DNA of 64,000 nucleotides from JAICNG01 sp035249985. Lineage in GTDB: Bacteria; Gemmatimonadota; Gemmatimonadetes; Gemmatimonadales; Gemmatimonadaceae. Positions 60,857 to 64,000 of the stretch are shown here, piece by piece; the stretch's first letter is position 1, and each line of letters opens with the position of its first letter. The position numbers were made by a program, and so were the translations under genes. The stretch covers positions 1 through 64,000 of the forward strand of contig DATFFP010000028.1 of NCBI GenBank assembly GCA_035249985.1. The letters run 5' to 3'. The notes beneath the pieces are model-generated. The model searched no databases and was not told the DNA's origin. It worked only from the letters and a program-made list of their open reading frames with translations.

Positions 60857-61555
60857 TCAGCGGGCAGGGGCAGTGCTCCGGTCTTCGAAGTGATGCTTGA
60901 TCTGCTTGCCTTCCGCGAGATAGACGGCGTCTTCCCCGATGTTGGTCGCGAGGTCGGCGACGCGCTCGAGGTTCCGACTCACCAGGAGCAGCTCCAGCGC
61001 CTCGGAGATCCGCGGCGGACTTTCCATCATGTGAGTGAGAAGAATCCGGAACACGGAGTCGTGCAGCGAGTCGACGGAGTCATCGGCGCGGCACACGGCG
61101 CGACCGAGCGCACCGTCCGCGCGGACGAAGGCGTCGAGCGCATCCCGCAGCATGTCCCGCGACCGGCGGGCCATGTCCTGAATTTCCGGATCGGGTGTGA
61201 TGTTCGACTTCATCTCGATCAGCCGGAGGGCCGATTCGGCGATGTTCACGCCGTGGTCGCCGACGCGCTCCAGATCACTCGAGACCTTGATGGCGCCGAT
61301 GATGTACCGCAGGTCGCGAGCGAGCGGTTGCTGGAGCGCGAGCAGCGCGATCGCGGCCTGCTCGACCTCGATCTCGAGCGCGTCCACGGTGCGGTCACCG
61401 GTGATCACGGCGTGCGCCTTGTCGGCATCATGCTCGAGCAGCGCCTGCACCGACAGCTCGACCAGCCGCTCGGCGTGCTCGGACATGTCGATCAGACGCT
61501 GCTTGAGCGCGTCGAGCTGATCGTGAAAGTGGCGATAGCCCGTGTCGGGACTCAT
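60857..61555 (-). CDS. phoU: Phosphate-uptake regulator PhoU
   Basis: A 232-residue PhoU. The two PhoU repeats show metal-binding motifs: LERVGDHGVNIAESALR in the first, and LERVADLATNIGEDAVYLAEG in the second. PhoU couples the Pst transporter to the PhoR/PhoB two-component system. It overlaps the second pstB by 4 bases at its start. ppx follows closely. Confidence 0.94.
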   Translation of the reverse strand: MSPDTGYRHFHDQLDALKQRLIDMSEHAERLVELSVQALLEHDADKAHAVITGDRTVDALEIEVEQAAIALLALQQPLARDLRYIIGAIKVSSDLERVGDHGVNIAESALRLIEMKSNITPDPEIQDMARRSRDMLRDALDAFVRADGALGRAVCRADDSVDSLHDSVFRILLTHMMESPPRISEALELLLVSRNLERVADLATNIGEDAVYLAEGKQIKHHFEDRSTAPAR

Positions 61556-62412
61556 CCGAATCTCCCCGTGATATATGCTTCCGTCCGCGATTCACGCGGA
61601 CTGGTGAACATGCGATCGGTCGCGTCGGCCTCGATGAGCTCGCCGAGGTAGAAGAAGGCCGTGTGGTCGGACACACGCGCCGCCTGCTGCAGGTTGTGCG
61701 TGACGATCACCACCGTCAACTCGTTCTTGAGCTCGTACAGTAATTCCTCGATCCGCTGCGTGGCGATGGGATCGAGCGCACTGGCGGGCTCGTCGAGCAG
61801 AAGCACCTCCGGCTCGTTGGCGAGTGCCCGCGCGATGCACAGCCGCTGCTGCTGTCCCCCCGACAGGCTCAGCGCGCTCTCGCGCAGCCGATCCTTCACC
61901 TCGTCCCACAGCGCCGCCCTCCGCAGGGAGCTCTCGACGATGCCATCGAGCTCGCGACGCGGCGGAGCGTCGTTGATGCGCGGCCCGTAGGCAACGTTGT
62001 CATAGATCGACTTCGGAAAAGGGTTCCACCTCTGGAAGACCATTCCCACACGCTGACGCAACGACACGAGATCGGTGCCCGCCGCATAGATGTTCTCCCC
62101 GTCGATCCGGATCTCGCCCTCGGTGCGCACACCGAGAATCAGCTCGTTGAGCCGATTGATCGAGCGCAGGAAGGTGGACTTCCCGCACCCGGACGGCCCG
62201 ATGAGCGCAGTGATCGACCGCGACGGCAGCGTCAGGTTGATCGACTTGAGCGCCTGCTTCGCTCCGTACCAGAACGAAAAGTCGGTCGCGGTGATCGTAC
62301 CTGGGTGAGTCGATTGCGGATTGCTGATTGCGGATTGCGCACGCGAGCGATCATCCGCCTGACGCCGTTGTGTTTCACCCGCAATCCGCAATCCGTAATC
62401 AGCAATCTTCAT
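61552..62412 (-). CDS. pstB: Phosphate ABC transporter ATPase PstB (second copy, extended N-terminus)
   Basis: From ATG 62412, which overlaps the first pstB stop as ATGA, this is a 286-residue PstB. The ATPase is complete: Walker A GPSGCGKSTFLRSINR, LSGGQQQRLCIARAL signature, Walker B EVLLLDEPASALDP, and His switch VIVTHNLQQA. The first 35 residues (MKIADYGLRIAG up to SAISNPQST) are encoded by the family A palindrome and are unlike PstB. No other ATG/GTG/TTG before the family sequence TITATDFSFWYG was found except the TTG within the repeat. It is a tandem paralogue of the next gene. Confidence 0.9.
   Translation of the reverse strand: MKIADYGLRIAGETQRRQADDRSRAQSAISNPQSTHPGTITATDFSFWYGAKQALKSINLTLPSRSITALIGPSGCGKSTFLRSINRLNELILGVRTEGEIRIDGENIYAAGTDLVSLRQRVGMVFQRWNPFPKSIYDNVAYGPRINDAPPRRELDGIVESSLRRAALWDEVKDRLRESALSLSGGQQQRLCIARALANEPEVLLLDEPASALDPIATQRIEELLYELKNELTVVIVTHNLQQAARVSDHTAFFYLGELIEADATDRMFTSPRESRTEAYITGRFG
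62312..62407. repeat. Heptad palindrome, family A, copy 3, apparently inside pstB
   Basis: Arms of four GATTGCK units each (62312-62340 and 62379-62407) face each other across 38 bases. It begins 1 base past the stop of the first pstB. Since the second pstB seems to start at 62412 and has no other start codon, the element lies within its coding sequence and stays in frame. Confidence 0.85.
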
Positions 62413-63236
62413 CCGAATCTCCCGGTGATGTAAGCCTCCGTCCGCTGATCCGCCGGCGTCGTGAACATCGCGCGCGTTGGTGCGGCTTCCACGAGCTCCC
62501 CGCTCAGGAAGAACGCGGTCGTGTCGGAGACACGCGCGGCCTGCTGCATGTTGTGGGTCACGATCACGACCGTCATGTCCTTTCTGAGCTCGTAGAGTAG
62601 CTCTTCCACGCGCTGCGTGCTGAGCGGGTCGAGCGAGGCCGTCGGCTCGTCCAGCAGGAGCACCCCCGGCTCCGTCGCCAGCGCGCGCGCGATGCACAAC
62701 CGCTGCTGCTGGCCTCCGGAAAGACCGAGGGCGCTGCTATCGAGTCGATCGGCCACCTCGTCCCAGAGTGCCGCACGGCGCAAGGCACGCTCCACGATCG
62801 CGTCGGTTTCCTTCCGTGACGGACGCTTGCTCAAGATCCGCAGCCCGGCGGCCACGTTGTCACGCACCGACATCGTCGGGAAGGGAGTCGGACGCTGAAA
62901 GACCATCCCGATGTGCTGCCGCACCCGAATGGGGTTCGAGCCCTTGGCGTAGATGTCGGTTCCATCGAGGTGCACCCTCCCCGATACCCGCGCGCCGGGA
63001 ATGGTCTCGTGCATCCGATTGAGGCAGCGGAGGAACGTCGACTTCCCGCAGCCCGACGGGCCGATGATCGCCGTCACGCTGCAGTCCTCGAACGCCAGCG
63101 ACACGTTCTTGATCGCCTGCACGTCGACGAAGAACGCATCGAGGTTGTGCACCTCGACACGCGTGCGGACCTCACGCGTCGCCTGAGGGGCGGCCGCCGT
63201 CGGCGTCGGCGCGGTCACACGGACGTCGTCAGTCAC
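62409..63236 (-). CDS. pstB: Phosphate ABC transporter ATPase PstB (first copy)
   Basis: From GTG 63236 (8-base overlap with pstA; the longer open frame is inside pstA) the protein has 275 residues. An Ala/Pro/Thr-rich N-terminus precedes VEVHNLDAFFVDVQAIKNV. Walker A is GPSGCGKSTFLRCLNR, the signature LSGGQQQRLCIARAL, and Walker B GVLLLDEPTASLDP. It couples ATP hydrolysis to phosphate import through PstC/PstA. The two adjacent copies differ mainly in the N-terminus and in helical-domain details, so this is a duplication. Confidence 0.93.
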   Translation of the reverse strand: MTDDVRVTAPTPTAAAPQATREVRTRVEVHNLDAFFVDVQAIKNVSLAFEDCSVTAIIGPSGCGKSTFLRCLNRMHETIPGARVSGRVHLDGTDIYAKGSNPIRVRQHIGMVFQRPTPFPTMSVRDNVAAGLRILSKRPSRKETDAIVERALRRAALWDEVADRLDSSALGLSGGQQQRLCIARALATEPGVLLLDEPTASLDPLSTQRVEELLYELRKDMTVVIVTHNMQQAARVSDTTAFFLSGELVEAAPTRAMFTTPADQRTEAYITGRFG

Positions 63237-64000
63237 CCATCCCGCTGAACCGCGCACGGGTCGCGAAGCGGGCAGCGAGACTGATGAGGAAGACGAGGAG
63301 GATGAGGACGAGCGCTCCCGCCCAGGCGAGGGCATGCCACTCATCATAGGGGCTGACGGCATAGTTGAAGATCTGAAGGGGAAGCGCGGCAATCGGCTCG
63401 TTCAGACGAACCGACCAGAACTGATTGCCGAACGCGGTGAAGAGCAGGGGAGCGGTCTCGCCCGCAATGCGGGCGATCGCCACGAGCGCCCCGGTGACGA
63501 TACCCGCGGTCGCGGTGCGAAGCACGACGGTGACCGAGGTCCGCCAGCGCGTGTAGCCTAACGCCAGCGCCGCTTCACGAAGCGCGACCGGCACGATGCG
63601 AACCATCTCCTCGGTCGTGCGGGTGATCATCGGAATCATCATCGCCGCCAGGGCGACGCCGCCTGCCAGCGCCGAGAAGTGGCCCACGGGCCGTACCAGA
63701 AACTGCCACGCGAAGATCCCCATCACGATCGACGGGAGACCATTCAGCACGTCCGACAGGAATCGAACGACCGTCGCCAGCGGCGACCGCCGATACTCGG
63801 CGAGATACAATCCCGCACCCACGCCAATCGGCAGACCGATCGCCGTCGCAATGCCGATGAGGATGAGCGTCCCGACGATGGCGTTCGCGAGCCCACCTCC
63901 TGCCTCGCCGACCGGCTTCGGCATCTGGGTGAAGAAGTCGAGTGACAGGGCGCTCGCTCCTTCTCGGACCAGGTGCCAGAGGATGAAGATGAGCGGCAGC
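63229..64000 (-). CDS. pstA: Phosphate ABC transporter permease PstA (5' end outside window)
   Basis: At least 256 residues; the frame is open to the window edge, so the N-terminus lies outside. The first residues seen, LPLIFILWHLVREGASALS, are PstA-like. The permease EAA-type loop is in VALREAALALGYTRWRT. The family signature TEEMVRIVP and several membrane segments are visible. It begins the visible pstA-pstB-pstB-phoU run; pstC and pstS presumably lie upstream. An internal ATG at 63924 is not the true start. Confidence 0.92.
   Translation of the reverse strand, partial: LPLIFILWHLVREGASALSLDFFTQMPKPVGEAGGGLANAIVGTLILIGIATAIGLPIGVGAGLYLAEYRRSPLATVVRFLSDVLNGLPSIVMGIFAWQFLVRPVGHFSALAGGVALAAMMIPMITRTTEEMVRIVPVALREAALALGYTRWRTSVTVVLRTATAGIVTGALVAIARIAGETAPLLFTAFGNQFWSVRLNEPIAALPLQIFNYAVSPYDEWHALAWAGALVLILLVFLISLAARFATRARFSGMGD

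Overview
This is chromosomal DNA from a high-GC, Gram-negative (diderm) bacterium. GTG and TTG starts are frequent, and neighbouring genes often overlap as ATGA or GTGA. LPS-core glycosyltransferases, a Kdo-kinase-like protein, a BamA-like outer-membrane barrel and lipoproteins show that there is an outer membrane. Together with a UbiE/UbiD/UbiA/UbiX quinone cluster of the kind that completes the futalosine menaquinone route, and the family variants seen, Gemmatimonadota is my best guess. That is an inference from gene content, not a search result. No phage, transposase, CRISPR or plasmid genes were found. No gene-free stretch exceeds 300 bases.

Layout. 0.1-4.4 kb: a YihY membrane protein, then (minus strand) an ECF sigma factor, its zinc anti-sigma factor, a bactofilin-like membrane protein and a toast-rack-like lipoprotein. 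4.5-10.2 kb: a tightly overlapping quinone operon, ubiE-ubiD-MCP-ubiA-ubiX-phosphodiesterase, with a chemoreceptor-like protein inside it. 10.3-16.2 kb (minus): a small protein, a UvrC-like nuclease, mutM, purD, an M48 protease and a cystathionine gamma-synthase/lyase. 16.2-19.2 kb: an HD-GYP response regulator and a second MCP. 19.4-23.8 kb: glmM, glmS, dtd, maf. 23.8-32.4 kb: an LPS-core region with five GT9 heptosyltransferase-like genes, a GT2, a GT4, a DUF4254 protein split into two ORFs, and a Kdo-kinase-like gene. The kinase and one GT9 follow trpE and an FHA-GAF-cyclase in one minus-strand run. 35.6-42.4 kb: an outer-membrane barrel, a PilB/GspE ATPase fused to a receiver domain, a Nudix hydrolase, a hexapeptide acyltransferase and a lipoprotein. 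42.4-48.9 kb: the proteostasis run tig-clpP-clpX-lon-engB. 49-54.5 kb: lipoprotein, tRNA-Leu(UAG), HtrA, DnaK, rhomboid. 54.5-64 kb: marC, then a phosphate/polyphosphate island (DUF47-pit-ppk, convergent ppx, and phoU-pstB-pstB-pstA, the last cut by the window end).

The most striking feature is not a gene. Fourteen intergenic loci carry palindromic elements whose arms are strings of a short word. In five families the word is exactly 7 bp long (GATTGCK, GAGGAAY, GTCAGGR, CAGAATT, CTGCGAN). In two more it is about 9 bp (GGCGCTRRA-like and CACNGAGAA-like). The words differ, but the architecture is the same: arm, spacer (often with a GC hairpin), complementary arm. Thirteen of the 14 loci begin within about 23 nt of, or on, a stop codon. 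The 9-bp word also builds the Gly-Ala tail of DnaK, and one heptad element appears to form the N-terminus of the second PstB.
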